Shown in pieces: positions 23,941-31,835 of a stretch of 31,835 nt of DNA. The notes under the pieces were generated by a model. That model was not told the DNA's origin. It ran no database searches and was given only the letters and a program-made list of their open reading frames with translations. Position 1 is the stretch's first letter. Every line of letters begins with the position of its first letter. Made by a program: the position numbers and the translations under genes. The stretch is from positions 1 through 31,835 of the forward strand of contig JAZQJE010000018.1 of the NCBI GenBank assembly GCA_045541495.1, written 5' to 3'. The stretch comes from RGIG3009 sp045541495 (GTDB lineage: Bacteria > Bacillota > Clostridia > Oscillospirales > Acutalibacteraceae).

Positions 23941-24525
23941 TTACGCTCTCTTTTCGATCACCTTATCGATAATACCGTATTGAACGGCATCTTGCGCCGT
24001 CATCCAGTTATCGCGGTCGGTATCTTTTTCGATAACCTCCATGGGTTGACCGGTCATTTCAGCAAGCAACGTGTTCATACGGTTGCGGATAAACAGGATA
24101 TGATCCGCCTGGATCTTAATATCACTTGCTTGCCCTTTGGCGCCGCCTAAGGGCTGATGGATCATGATCTCACTGTTGGGAAGCGCCAGTCGCTTACCTT
24201 TGGTACCGGCGGCGAGCAGGAACGAGCCCATGCTGGCGGCCATACCAATACAGATGGTGGATACATCGCACTTGATAAATTGCATGGTATCGTAGATAGC
24301 CATGCCCGCAGAGATGGAACCGCCGGGACTGTTGATGTACAGATGAATATCCTTATCAGGATCTTGCCCTTCCAGATACAGTAATTGCGCCACCACCAAA
24401 GACGCGGTGGTATCGTTTACTTCGTCAGACAGCATAATGATACGGTCATTCAGCAAACGGGAAAAAATATCATAGCTCCGTTCACCGCGGCTGGTCTGTT
24501 CTACAACATACGGGACTAAACTCAT
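23941..24525 (-). CDS. clpP: ATP-dependent Clp protease proteolytic subunit ClpP
   Basis: Serine peptidase chamber of ClpXP. It is 194 aa from ATG 24525, which has AAAGGA 9 nt upstream. A TTG at 24531 gives a frame two residues longer but stands too near that site. The catalytic triad is Ser98 in GMAASMG, His123 in MIHQPLGG and Asp169 in EKDTDRD. Numbering from ATG 24525 gives the canonical Ser98/His123, supporting this start. It lies between tig and clpX, the common order. Confidence 0.97.
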   Translation of the reverse strand: MSLVPYVVEQTSRGERSYDIFSRLLNDRIIMLSDEVNDTTASLVVAQLLYLEGQDPDKDIHLYINSPGGSISAGMAIYDTMQFIKCDVSTICIGMAASMGSFLLAAGTKGKRLALPNSEIMIHQPLGGAKGQASDIKIQADHILFIRNRMNTLLAEMTGQPMEVIEKDTDRDNWMTAQDAVQYGIIDKVIEKRA

Positions 24526-24578
24526 ATCCAATCATCCTTTCCGTATCGTGTCATAAGTATCGTCCGCAAACGGCGTTT

Positions 24579-25889
24579 TTAATCCGCTTTTTCGGTTTTC
24601 TTCGCTTTAGTGGGTTTGACGGCATTGGCTTTCACCAGTTCCATCGCTTTGGACACCGCCAGATCTTTCGCCAGTTCCTTGTCGGAAACGAAAGACTTGA
24701 TCTTTTCCACGTCCATCTTGTACTGTTCGGCCATTTTGGCGAATTCCGCGTCGATCTCTTCAGCAGTGGGCTCGATTTTCTCCAGTTCCACGATCTTTTC
24801 CAGCGCCAAACGGACTTTCACCGTTTTCTCGGCCTGTTCGCGGAAGCCGTTGCGGAAAGCATCCATATCCATACCGGTATACTTGAGATAGGTATCCAGA
24901 TCCAAGCCCTGCGACTGCAGCCGATAACCGAAATCGCGAACGCTGTCGTTCACGCGGTTCTCATACATGGCTTCGGGGATCTCGCCTTTCACTCTGTCCA
25001 CCAACAAGTTGATGATGTCGGTCTCAAAAGCTTCCTCAGCAGCGGCTTCCCGCTGTTTTTTGATGTTGGCCTTGGTATCGGCTTTCAATTCTTCCAAGGT
25101 ATCAAACTCGCTGTAATCTTTGGCAAAATCATCGTTGAGTTCGGGCAATTCCTTGGCCTTGATCTCGTGCAGTTTGCATTTGAACACGGCGGGTTTGCCT
25201 GCCAAATTCTCAGCGTGGTATTCTTCGGGGAAAGTCACATTCACATCAAACTCTTCCTCGGGCTTTTTACCCACGATCTGATCTTCGAAACCGGGGATAA
25301 ATTGACCGGAACCCAGCACCAGAGAGAAGTTCTCGGATTTGCCGCCATCGAACGCCACGTCATCCACATAACCGTCGAAATCGAACACGACGGTATCGCC
25401 GTTTTGCGCCGCGCGATCTTCCACCGTCACCAAACGGGAGTTGCGATCCTGTAACTTGGCCAATTCCGCATTCACATCCGCTTCTTTTACGGAAACGGTC
25501 TTTTTTGCGGCTTTGAAGCCTTTATACTCGGTCACTTCGATTTCGGGTTTCACGGTGATGACCGCCTTGAATTTCAGGCCATTAGCGCCCACTTCGGTCA
25601 CGTCGAAATCGATCTTATCTTCCACATATTCATAGCCAGACGCCTCAATGGCTTCTTCCAACGCAGAAGGATAGATCGCGTTGACGGCGTCCTCATAGAA
25701 CACGCCTTCACCATAGATCTTCTCCACATACGCACGGGGGGCTTTGCCTTTGCGGAAGCCGGGTACGTTAAATTTGCCGATGTTCTTTTTGTAAGCAGCG
25801 GCAACGGCTTTCTCAAATTCTTCTGCGCCGACCTCAATTTCCAATTCAACGCGGTTGGTATCCACTTTGTTTGCCTTGACTAATGCCAT
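24579..25889 (-). CDS. tig: Trigger factor
   Basis: Ribosome-bound chaperone and peptidyl-prolyl isomerase. It is 436 aa. The N-terminal ribosome-binding domain contains the GFRKGKAPR signature (42-50). An FKBP-type domain follows at about 155-240 (DTVVFDFDGYVDD, LGSGQFIPGFEDQIVG), then a long helical C-terminal domain. The tail is Lys-rich (KPTKAKKTEKAD). The ATG has GAGGAGG 7-8 nt upstream. It leads the tig-clpP-clpX-lon-ysxC run from a TATAAT promoter at 25933-25938, although read-through across the whole run is inferred. Confidence 0.97.
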   Translation of the reverse strand: MALVKANKVDTNRVELEIEVGAEEFEKAVAAAYKKNIGKFNVPGFRKGKAPRAYVEKIYGEGVFYEDAVNAIYPSALEEAIEASGYEYVEDKIDFDVTEVGANGLKFKAVITVKPEIEVTEYKGFKAAKKTVSVKEADVNAELAKLQDRNSRLVTVEDRAAQNGDTVVFDFDGYVDDVAFDGGKSENFSLVLGSGQFIPGFEDQIVGKKPEEEFDVNVTFPEEYHAENLAGKPAVFKCKLHEIKAKELPELNDDFAKDYSEFDTLEELKADTKANIKKQREAAAEEAFETDIINLLVDRVKGEIPEAMYENRVNDSVRDFGYRLQSQGLDLDTYLKYTGMDMDAFRNGFREQAEKTVKVRLALEKIVELEKIEPTAEEIDAEFAKMAEQYKMDVEKIKSFVSDKELAKDLAVSKAMELVKANAVKPTKAKKTEKAD

Positions 25890-25932
25890 GTTTATTGCCT
25901 CCTCGAGTTTTGAAATCCAATAAATCCGAATT

Positions 25933-25952
25933 ATTATAGCACATTCTGTGCT
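25933..25952 (-). promoter_or_regulatory. tig promoter region with spacer palindrome
   Basis: Minus-strand TATAAT (25933-25938) preceded by TGC, an extended -10. The -35 at 17 nt is weak (TAGCAT). The palindrome AGCACA-TTC-TGTGCT (25938-25952) overlaps the -10 box by one base and lies in the spacer. Confidence 0.72.
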
Positions 25953-25986
25953 GAAATGCTACCATTTTTTATTTATTTTATAAAAT

Positions 25987-26682
25987 TTATAGAGCAGGAA
26001 TATGAAGCGGACAAAATTCCAGCGAATCGCCGGAGATCAGGCGGAGCCGGATCCCGTTCCAATCCCCTTGGAACGCCTGCCGAATTCCGGCTCCGTGAAC
26101 ATGACCGTAGTAACAATGGTCGATGTTTTCCCGCTTTAAAATCTCCAAAAGTTCCGTGCATTCTCTGCCATCAAAGATGGGTGGATAATGCAAAAACACC
26201 ACCGGCCGCAATCCGGTTTGTTTGGCGGCGACGATGGATGCCGATAAACGACCCGCCTCCCGCGAGAGGATCTTACCGTTATCCGGCTCTCCGTCGTCGT
26301 AGAACCAACCACGTGTACCGCAAACAGCGAACGTGTTATCTACGGCAACCGCGTCGTTATGAACAATTCGCAAAGTGTGAAGATCGTGCTCTTCAAAAAA
26401 GGCATCCATTTTTCGGCGGGTACACCACCAATAATCGTGATTCCCTTTAAAAATCAATTTTTGCCCCGGAAGACGATGAAGAAATTCAAAATCCAACAGG
26501 GCTTCTTCCAATGTCATACCCCACGAAATGTCCCCCGCGATCACCACGGTATCTTCCGGCGCGACCAGTTGCCACCAATGGGATTCCAACCGTTCCATAT
26601 AATCGGTCCAACCCCGAAAAATATCCATGGGTTTATCCGTGCTTAAAGACAGGTGTGTATCGGCGATGGCATATAACGCCAC
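25987..26682 (-). CDS. Calcineurin-like metallophosphoesterase
   Basis: A 231-aa soluble phosphoesterase with the full set of di-metal motifs: DTH (8-10), GDISWG, GNHDYWW, HYPP and GHVHG. Family resemblance is to the YmdB/SbcD-unrelated small phosphoesterases often labelled as hypothetical metallophosphoesterase; the substrate cannot be read. I take GTG 26682 as the start, with GAGAGGAG about 9 nt upstream; the ATGs just before it are in other frames. It follows thrC by 15 nt. I see no good terminator between its stop and the tig promoter, only AT-rich sequence. Confidence 0.9.
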   Translation of the reverse strand: MALYAIADTHLSLSTDKPMDIFRGWTDYMERLESHWWQLVAPEDTVVIAGDISWGMTLEEALLDFEFLHRLPGQKLIFKGNHDYWWCTRRKMDAFFEEHDLHTLRIVHNDAVAVDNTFAVCGTRGWFYDDGEPDNGKILSREAGRLSASIVAAKQTGLRPVVFLHYPPIFDGRECTELLEILKRENIDHCYYGHVHGAGIRQAFQGDWNGIRLRLISGDSLEFCPLHIPAL

Positions 26683-26697
26683 ATCATCACACTCCTC

Positions 26698-28194
26698 TCA
26701 ACGGATATCCAGCAGGTCATAGACCGCCTGTTCCATGGTATCCCTCTCACAACAACCGGTAAAACGGGGCTGCTTGTGTTTGAGTGCCGCCAGCGGCGCG
26801 GGAATGGGCTCGTCCGTTAACTCGTGCAAACGGTCCACACGGGCAAATTCGTCCAGATCCGTCCGTTCTCCTTCCAACGCCTTCAACACGCTGGCAGAAA
26901 ACTTATAGGGATTGGCGGTGGAAGCAATCACTACCGGTGTGGTATCCCCTGTAGTCCGACGGTACTGCTCATAGACCGTCACCGCCACGGCGGTATGGGT
27001 ATCGCACAAATACCCATAGGTATCGTGCACTCGACGGATGGTGGCCATGGTCTCCTCATCATCACACCAACCGGCGGCAAACAACGCCGTGACTTTCTCA
27101 CGAAGAACATCCGACACGGTATAGCGACCGTTCGCGGCAAGTTCTTTCATGAGTGTTGCCACTTCCTCGTCGTTCCCGTCGGACAGGTGGTACAACAACC
27201 GTTCCAGATTGGAAGAGATCAAAATGTCCATAGAGGGTGATACCGTGGTATGGAATGCCCGATTGCGATCGTATGTACCGGTGGTGAGGAAATCGGTGAG
27301 TACGTTATTGCAGTTGGATGCACAGATCAATTTGGCAATAGGCAGTCCCATTTCTTTGGCATAATACGCCGCCAAAATATTACCAAAATTTCCCGTAGGT
27401 ACGGCGATGTTGATAGGCTCCCCCATCTGTATGGCGCCGCTTTTCAGCAAATCACAATAGGCTGAGATATAATACACGATCTGGGGCACCAACCGTCCCC
27501 AGTTGATGGAATTGGCAGAGGAGAATTGCATGCCTTGTCCCGCTAACCGCTCGCGCACGGCGGGATCGGTAAAAATGGCTTTCACACCCGACTGTGCGTC
27601 GTCAAAATTACCGTGAATGGCGCAAACGCCCACGTTATTGCCTTCCTGTGTGGTCATTTGCAGTTTTTGCATGGGGCTGACACCGTCTTCGGGATAAAAC
27701 ACCAAAATACGAGTGTGAGGCGCATCGCGGAATCCCTCTAACGCCGCTTTGCCCGTGTCGCCCGAAGTAGCTACCAGTATGACGATCTCTTTGCCGTCGG
27801 CGGTTTTGGTGGCGGATACCCGCATGAGATGGGGCAGAATCTGCAACGCCATATCCTTAAAAGCACAAGTAGGTCCATGCCATAATTCTTGAATATACAC
27901 CCCGTCGGTCAATGTATGTAACGGTGCCGGTTCTTCTGAACCAAACCGCTCCACCGTATAGGCAGATGCGGCGCAATCGCGCACCTCGTCCTCGGTGAAA
28001 TCACCCAAAAAGCGGGATAACATCGCCGTTGCCCGCTCCACATAATTCAGCGATACCAAGGCTTTAATATCCGCATCGGTCAAGCGAGGCAATTCGCAAG
28101 GGACAAATAAACCGCCTTCTGTGGAAATACCCGCAGCGATCGCCTGCGCAGCGGTCACTTGCACCGAACGATCCCGTGTACTGTTATACATCAT
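26698..28194 (-). CDS. thrC: Threonine synthase
   Basis: PLP-dependent conversion of phosphohomoserine to threonine. It is 498 aa, the longer bacterial class. The PLP lysine is Lys113 in HGPTCAFKDMALQ. Other signatures are VATSGDTGKAALEGF, SSANSINWGRLVPQIVYY and VPTGNFGNILAAYYAKEMG. The start has AAAAGGTG about 11 nt before the first of two adjacent ATGs. The 34-nt gap to the dipeptidase gene has no terminator and no T-box, so it is probably cotranscribed with its upstream neighbours. Confidence 0.95.
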   Translation of the reverse strand: MMYNSTRDRSVQVTAAQAIAAGISTEGGLFVPCELPRLTDADIKALVSLNYVERATAMLSRFLGDFTEDEVRDCAASAYTVERFGSEEPAPLHTLTDGVYIQELWHGPTCAFKDMALQILPHLMRVSATKTADGKEIVILVATSGDTGKAALEGFRDAPHTRILVFYPEDGVSPMQKLQMTTQEGNNVGVCAIHGNFDDAQSGVKAIFTDPAVRERLAGQGMQFSSANSINWGRLVPQIVYYISAYCDLLKSGAIQMGEPINIAVPTGNFGNILAAYYAKEMGLPIAKLICASNCNNVLTDFLTTGTYDRNRAFHTTVSPSMDILISSNLERLLYHLSDGNDEEVATLMKELAANGRYTVSDVLREKVTALFAAGWCDDEETMATIRRVHDTYGYLCDTHTAVAVTVYEQYRRTTGDTTPVVIASTANPYKFSASVLKALEGERTDLDEFARVDRLHELTDEPIPAPLAALKHKQPRFTGCCERDTMEQAVYDLLDIR

Positions 28195-28228
28195 GAGAAA
28201 CCAACACCTTTTAAAACTTCGTTATCAT

Positions 28229-29173
28229 TTATTGTACCGCATTTTTGTGTTCTTGTAAAGCGGCAGCAAAGAAATTCGCCGCATTTTGGTAGAAAACCCG
28301 ATCAAGTTGACGGTCTTTCCATCCTTTTTTGGCCAATTCGTCTGCAAGCCGCTCATAGACGGCGATACCATGCCAGGATGCAGGCAGATCTGTCCCGTCC
28401 AGATCGCCGCCCAACGCCACCGTCGTTTCACCGCCCAACGACAGAAAATGTTCTAAATGCCGACGCACACCATCAAACGTCTGTTCACCCAATTGATCGC
28501 GACAAAAATTCACACCCACTACACCGCCACGGCGGGCAATCTCCGAAAATTGAGCATCGGTCAGATTGCGGGGATGGTCATGTGCGACGCAGGATACCGA
28601 ATGGCTGGCAATAAAGGGCTTTTCCACACAGGCAGCCACATCCCAAAATCCCGCTTCATTTAAGTGGGAAACATCGGGGACAATCCCCCAACGTTCCAGT
28701 TCCCGTACCGCTTGTTTACCAAAAGGGGTCAACCCCTCGGCGCAGTCGGACAAACATCCGTGTCCCAGTTCGTTTGTACCGTTCCATGTCAGAGTCAATA
28801 CCCGCACGCCTAACCGTGCCAATTCTTTCACGGACTCCACCCGCCCTGCCAAGGCCGCCCCGCCTTCTACCGCCAAGATGCCGCCGCAACGGTTGGTATC
28901 CACAGCTCGTTTTAAGTCGTCGCAGGTGGTGACCAACACCAATTTATCCGATAAAGATGCCGCTTGTGCCCGTGCGTGATGTAACAACTCCCGACAGTGA
29001 TCCCATGCCGAATCACCCCTAATGGTGTCAGGCATGAAAGCGGCAAAGACCTGACACCAAGGGGCATAGTGTTCCCCGCGGGTCAGGTCTATGTGTAATG
29101 GGTTGACGTCCAGGCAAAAGCCCTTGTTATAACATTCGTACAACGTATCGCAATGCAGATCAAACAGTTTCAT
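28229..29173 (-). CDS. Membrane dipeptidase-like metalloenzyme (peptidase M19)
   Basis: Zinc dipeptidase of the renal dipeptidase family, 314 aa. Metal-site motifs are present in order: HCDT (7-10), LAVEGG, PDVSH, ASHSVSCVAHDHPRN and ALGGDLDG. No signal peptide is seen, so it is probably cytosolic, as in other bacterial members. The natural substrate is unknown; dipeptides, including ones with D-residues, are usual. GAGGAG lies 6-7 nt before the ATG. It sits 9 nt after yraN. Confidence 0.93.
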   Translation of the reverse strand: MKLFDLHCDTLYECYNKGFCLDVNPLHIDLTRGEHYAPWCQVFAAFMPDTIRGDSAWDHCRELLHHARAQAASLSDKLVLVTTCDDLKRAVDTNRCGGILAVEGGAALAGRVESVKELARLGVRVLTLTWNGTNELGHGCLSDCAEGLTPFGKQAVRELERWGIVPDVSHLNEAGFWDVAACVEKPFIASHSVSCVAHDHPRNLTDAQFSEIARRGGVVGVNFCRDQLGEQTFDGVRRHLEHFLSLGGETTVALGGDLDGTDLPASWHGIAVYERLADELAKKGWKDRQLDRVFYQNAANFFAAALQEHKNAVQ

Positions 29174-29182
29174 AGCCGCTCC

Positions 29183-29542
29183 TCAATACACATTGGTAAG
29201 ATGTTGTATCTGAACGGCGTGCAACGGTTCTTCCGGTGGTGTGATCACCTCGATCACATCAAATCGCGGGGTCTTATCCGTGGGATATCGCTGAAGATAC
29301 AACATGGCGGTCTTGCGGATGCGTTGCTGTTTGGCTGTCGTCACCGCTTCCCGCGGCGAATACAAAGCATCTTCGCGGCGGGTCTTGACCTCCACGAAGG
29401 TAATATACTCCGTATCGGCCGCAATTATGTCGATCTCACCGAAACGGCAACGGTAATTGGCGGCTAATAAATCGTATCCGTTATCCCGTAAAAAGCGCGC
29501 AGCCAGCACTTCACCGGCCGCGCCTTTGGAAACGGCGGCCAT
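29183..29542 (-). CDS. YraN family protein (UPF0102)
   Basis: A 119-aa protein of the YraN family, a nuclease-like fold of unproven function. It shows the conserved GEIDIIA and TFVEVKTRR motifs, which match a PD-(D/E)XK-type active site, and the N-terminal GAAGEVLAARFLRDNGY. An AAAGGAGG site precedes the ATG. It lies between rnhB and the dipeptidase; rnhB-yraN adjacency is common in Firmicutes. Confidence 0.93.
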   Translation of the reverse strand: MAAVSKGAAGEVLAARFLRDNGYDLLAANYRCRFGEIDIIAADTEYITFVEVKTRREDALYSPREAVTTAKQQRIRKTAMLYLQRYPTDKTPRFDVIEVITPPEEPLHAVQIQHLTNVY

Positions 29543-29555
29543 AGGCCCGCCTCCT

Positions 29556-30155
29556 TTAATGCATTTTCTTTAGGAAACTGGGGCGATGGACAGGTGACAT
29601 CCCGTGTTCCCGCAAGCGTTCATAATGCAACGCCGTACCATAGCCTTTATGTTTGGCAAAAGCATATTGGGGATATTGTTTGTCCATCTCCAACATATAA
29701 CGGTCACGGCTGACTTTCGCCAAGATCGATGCCGCCCCTATCGAAGCGGACAAGGAATCGCCTTTGATGAGAAATCGCGCGGGAACGGACAACTGCGGTG
29801 GCACATGGTTACCGTCAATAAGGGCCAGATCGGGTCTCACCGATAAACCGTTCACCGCGCGACGCATCGCCAAAAAAGTGGCTTGCAAAATATTACATTC
29901 TTCAATCTCTTCTACCGAAGCCGAGGCGATGCAATATGCAAGCGCCGTTTCACAGATTGTGTCAAACAACTGTTCCCGTTTGCGTTCGGTAAGTTTTTTA
30001 GAATCGTTGAGTCCTTCGGGCTCTTGCCCGTCACGAAAAATCACTGCGGCGGCAAATACGGGACCTGCCAACGGGCCTCGGCCCGCTTCATCCACACCGC
30101 AAAGCAAGGAAAAACCTTCTTCTCGTAAAGCGGTATCAAATTCACAGTTAGTCAT
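29556..30155 (-). CDS. rnhB: Ribonuclease HII
   Basis: Removes RNA from RNA-DNA hybrids and misincorporated ribonucleotides. It is 199 aa. Active-site residues are Asp22-Glu23 in VDEAGRGPLAGP, then Asp in LALIDGNH and the later Asp in VSRDRYM. The start is ATG 30155, with GGGGGAG at about 5-6 nt. The ATG overlaps the last codons of lepB by 8 bp, so translation may be coupled. An upstream in-frame extension to 30284 is just lepB sequence. Confidence 0.96.
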   Translation of the reverse strand: MTNCEFDTALREEGFSLLCGVDEAGRGPLAGPVFAAAVIFRDGQEPEGLNDSKKLTERKREQLFDTICETALAYCIASASVEEIEECNILQATFLAMRRAVNGLSVRPDLALIDGNHVPPQLSVPARFLIKGDSLSASIGAASILAKVSRDRYMLEMDKQYPQYAFAKHKGYGTALHYERLREHGMSPVHRPSFLKKMH

Positions 30156-30696
30156 ACAGACTCCCCCACTGGTTGAGAGGAGAAACACGGAAGACCGCTT
30201 TCCCCACCAGCGTTGTTTGGGAAATACACCCAAAGGTACGGCTGTCCAACGAGCAATTGCGCGCCCGATTATCCCCCATAACAAAAACCATACCGTCCGG
30301 CACGGTCACCGCACCTTCCATATTTTCCTTGTCGGTAGCCACGCGAATATACGCCTCTGTCAGTTGTTCACCGTTTCGCAACACGGCACCCTCGTCGGTC
30401 ACCTCAATGGTATCACCGGGTAAACCGATGATGCGTTTGATCAGGGGTTCGGCACCCTCTTCCAAGCTGATAACCACAATATCCTCATAGGCAGGGGTAT
30501 AGGGAAAGCGGGAAAGGATCAATCGCTGTCCGTCTTCTAATGTTGACATCATGGATGTACCGTCCACACTCACAAGGCGAAACAAAAAAGCAAACACCAA
30601 CACCACTACCGCAAAGGCGACGGTGACCGCTTCCGCCCATTCGTAAACAACACTCCACAAGCTCTTCTTCCGTTGTTCTTGTTCTTTGTTATCCAT
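30148..30696 (-). CDS. lepB: Signal peptidase I
   Basis: Removes signal peptides from exported proteins. It is 182 aa from ATG 30696, with one N-terminal membrane anchor (about 22-42), catalytic Ser48 in GTSMM and the general-base Lys87 in LIKRIIGLPGD. The box normally written GDNRxxSxDSR is GDNRARNCSLDSR here, two residues longer between Arg and Ser. I chose 30696 because AGGGAG is about 9 nt upstream and the ATG overlaps the rbgA stop (TGATG); the ATG at 30702 is too near that site. Confidence 0.94.
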   Translation of the reverse strand: MDNKEQEQRKKSLWSVVYEWAEAVTVAFAVVVLVFAFLFRLVSVDGTSMMSTLEDGQRLILSRFPYTPAYEDIVVISLEEGAEPLIKRIIGLPGDTIEVTDEGAVLRNGEQLTEAYIRVATDKENMEGAVTVPDGMVFVMGDNRARNCSLDSRTFGCISQTTLVGKAVFRVSPLNQWGSLYD

Positions 30697-31562
30697 CACC
30701 ATTCACTCCCTTCCGCGTGATCCAAAGTTATACGGCCCAATTTACCGCCGCGATATTCATCCAGTAACATGATCGAGGCGCGCAAAGTATCAATCTCACC
30801 ACCCGCGATCAGCATCCCCCGTTTGCGACCGATCAGTTGCAACAGATCCCACGCATCCTCAGGCAAATCACCCTCCAATTTATAGCGGGTGCGCAATAAC
30901 GACTCATAGTCTGCCGCCAATACTTTTAACAACTCGAAGGCCAATTCTTCGCTGTCCAACACTTCATCGCGAATGGCCCCCGTAAAGGCCAATTTCGCGG
31001 CTATCGTTTGATCCTCAAATTTCGGCCATAATACACCGGGGGTATCCAGCAAATGAACACCGCCCTCTACCACAAACCATTTTTGATCGCGGGTCACACC
31101 GGGACGATCTTCCACCTTGGCTTTTCCGCCTTTGGCAAGCCGGTTGATTAGCGAGGATTTTCCCGAATTGGGGATCCCCACCACCATGGCACGAATGGGT
31201 CTTCCTTCCATCCCTTTGGCGGTCCATTGTTCGATCTTATCCCGCAAAACGTCACGCATTAACGGGACAAACCGATTAATGCCTTTGCCGCTTTTGCAAT
31301 CCAGCGCCATGGCGGCAAATCCCTCGCGGCGAAAAGCGCGGATCCAATTTTCCGTTGCCCGTTCGTCGGCGATATCCGCTTTGTTGAGCACCAACAGGCG
31401 CGGCTTGGACGCCAGCAATTCGTCCAGATCGGGGTTGCGGCTGCTTTGCGGAATACGGGCATCCACCACTTCCACTACGATATCGATGAGTGGCAGTAGT
31501 TGGGTGATCTTCCGTTTTGTACGGGTCATGTGCCCCGGAAACCATTGAATGGATTGTTGCAT
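30696..31562 (-). CDS. rbgA: Ribosome biogenesis GTPase RbgA/YlqF
   Basis: Circularly permuted GTPase for late 50S assembly. It is 288 aa. The permuted order is visible: G4 NKAD (about 57-60), then G1 GIPNSGKSS (about 128-136), then G3 DTPGVLWP. The N-terminal WFPGHMTRTKR is the family signature. It is followed by lepB with a TGATG overlap. The ATG has GGAGGACA 6-7 nt upstream. It is next to rplS, as in Bacillus, with its own promoter at the foot of the rplS terminator. Confidence 0.96.
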   Translation of the reverse strand: MQQSIQWFPGHMTRTKRKITQLLPLIDIVVEVVDARIPQSSRNPDLDELLASKPRLLVLNKADIADERATENWIRAFRREGFAAMALDCKSGKGINRFVPLMRDVLRDKIEQWTAKGMEGRPIRAMVVGIPNSGKSSLINRLAKGGKAKVEDRPGVTRDQKWFVVEGGVHLLDTPGVLWPKFEDQTIAAKLAFTGAIRDEVLDSEELAFELLKVLAADYESLLRTRYKLEGDLPEDAWDLLQLIGRKRGMLIAGGEIDTLRASIMLLDEYRGGKLGRITLDHAEGSEW

Positions 31563-31590
31563 AACATTGTCCTCCGAAATCGATACGATT

Positions 31591-31618
31591 ATTATACAAC
31601 AAAAAGGGAGAAAAGCAA
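31591..31618 (-). promoter_or_regulatory. rbgA operon promoter
   Basis: Minus-strand TTGCTT (31613-31618), a 16-nt spacer and perfect TATAAT (31591-31596). The -35 box lies in the loop and descending arm of the rplS terminator. The spacer is short and the -35 imperfect. Confidence 0.65.
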
Positions 31619-31634
31619 ATGCTTTTCTCCCTTT
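31601..31634 (-). terminator. rplS terminator
   Basis: Stem AAAGGGAGAAAAGC (31603-31616), loop AAAT, stem GCTTTTCTCCCTTT (31621-31634). On the minus strand it is followed by TTGTTG. It begins about 13 nt after the rplS stop. Confidence 0.88.
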
Positions 31635-31646
31635 CTTTTTGATTTC

Positions 31647-31835
31647 TTACTTAATGAGTTCCTTAACTTTCGCAGCTTTGCCCACGCGATCACGCAGATA
31701 GTACAGCTTGCTTCTGCGAACTTTACCGTGACGCACGATGGTAACACCGGCCACGTTGGGGGAGTGAAGCGGGAATACACGCTCCACACCGACACCGTAG
31801 GATACACGGCGAACGGTGAAGGTCTCGGCAACGCC
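31647..31835 (-). CDS. rplS: 50S ribosomal protein L19 (C-terminal 62 residues, cut by window edge)
   Basis: The minus frame entering at 31835 reads GVAETFTVRRVSYGVGVERV, then FPLHSPNV, RHGKVRRSKLYYLRDRVGKAAKVKELIK and stop (TAA, 31647-31649). This is the C-terminal half of L19, with the conserved RRISxGVGVER and KVRRxKLYYLR stretches. The start lies outside the window. rplS upstream of rbgA is the usual Firmicute order. Confidence 0.95.
   Translation of the reverse strand, partial: GVAETFTVRRVSYGVGVERVFPLHSPNVAGVTIVRHGKVRRSKLYYLRDRVGKAAKVKELIK

Noticed and set aside
28195..28228. Leader regulation of thrC
   Set aside because: The gap is 34 nt; too short for a T-box or attenuator hairpin pair.
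31592..31831. 79-aa minus frame at the window end
   Set aside because: Wrong frame; the frame ending at 31647 gives ribosomal protein L19, and this one runs through the rplS terminator.
1..31835. CRISPR arrays, phage genes, defence systems, secondary-metabolite clusters
   Set aside because: No regular spaced repeats, integrase, capsid, nuclease-methylase pair or synthase modules were seen; the genes are housekeeping types.

Overview
The window reads as ordinary chromosome of a low-to-mid G+C Firmicute, most likely an anaerobic spore-forming Clostridia member (Oscillospiraceae-like). This is inference from gene content: a SpoIIM-like sporulation protein, a DUF1540 cysteine-rich mini-protein, the tig-clpP-clpX-lon-ysxC run, the queA-tgt-yajC-TIGR04086 run, strong AGGAGG ribosome binding sites and consensus sigma-A promoters. 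Coding density is high, and most genes outside two plus-strand operons (gltX-glnS and asd-dapA-dapB) and two single plus-strand genes lie on the minus strand.

Layout. 1-164: a cut tRNA and tRNA-Asp with a near-perfect promoter. 183-2547: dinB (DNA polymerase IV) and galM, divergent, with back-to-back promoters sharing an inverted repeat and an SOS (LexA)-type box on the dinB side. 2578-6144: sfsA translationally coupled to a radical SAM protein fused to a HAD phosphatase, then a divergent small helical protein. 6177-10638: trpS divergent from a gltX-glnS operon. 10685-13196: YesL-like, SpoIIM-like, TIGR04086-like and YajC membrane proteins. 13279-15447: tgt and queA (queuosine). 15584-18341: asd-dapA-dapB (aspartate to dihydrodipicolinate and tetrahydrodipicolinate, for lysine and cell wall). 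18429-19365: an AT-richer patch with an unrecognised membrane protein and a 70-bp REP/MITE-like element. 19366-25889: DUF1540 protein, then ysxC, lon, clpX, clpP, tig (protein quality control and ribosome assembly GTPase). 25987-31562: metallophosphoesterase, threonine synthase, M19 dipeptidase, YraN, RNase HII, signal peptidase I and RbgA/YlqF, nearly gap-free. 31647-31835: the C-terminal end of ribosomal protein L19.

Themes. The window is dominated by housekeeping: tRNA charging and modification, proteostasis, amino acid synthesis, and the rplS-rbgA-lepB-rnhB-yraN block. Terminators are mostly perfect hairpins placed between convergent genes and probably work both ways. Several divergent gene pairs have facing promoters with close -35 boxes.

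I did not find a convincing undescribed multi-gene system. The most worthwhile leads are the radical SAM-HAD fusion, the palindromic divergent promoter with its SOS box, the palindromes lying between -35 and -10 of the tig and yajC promoters, the REP-like element next to the AT-rich membrane gene, and the orphan plus-strand terminator in the same intergenic space.
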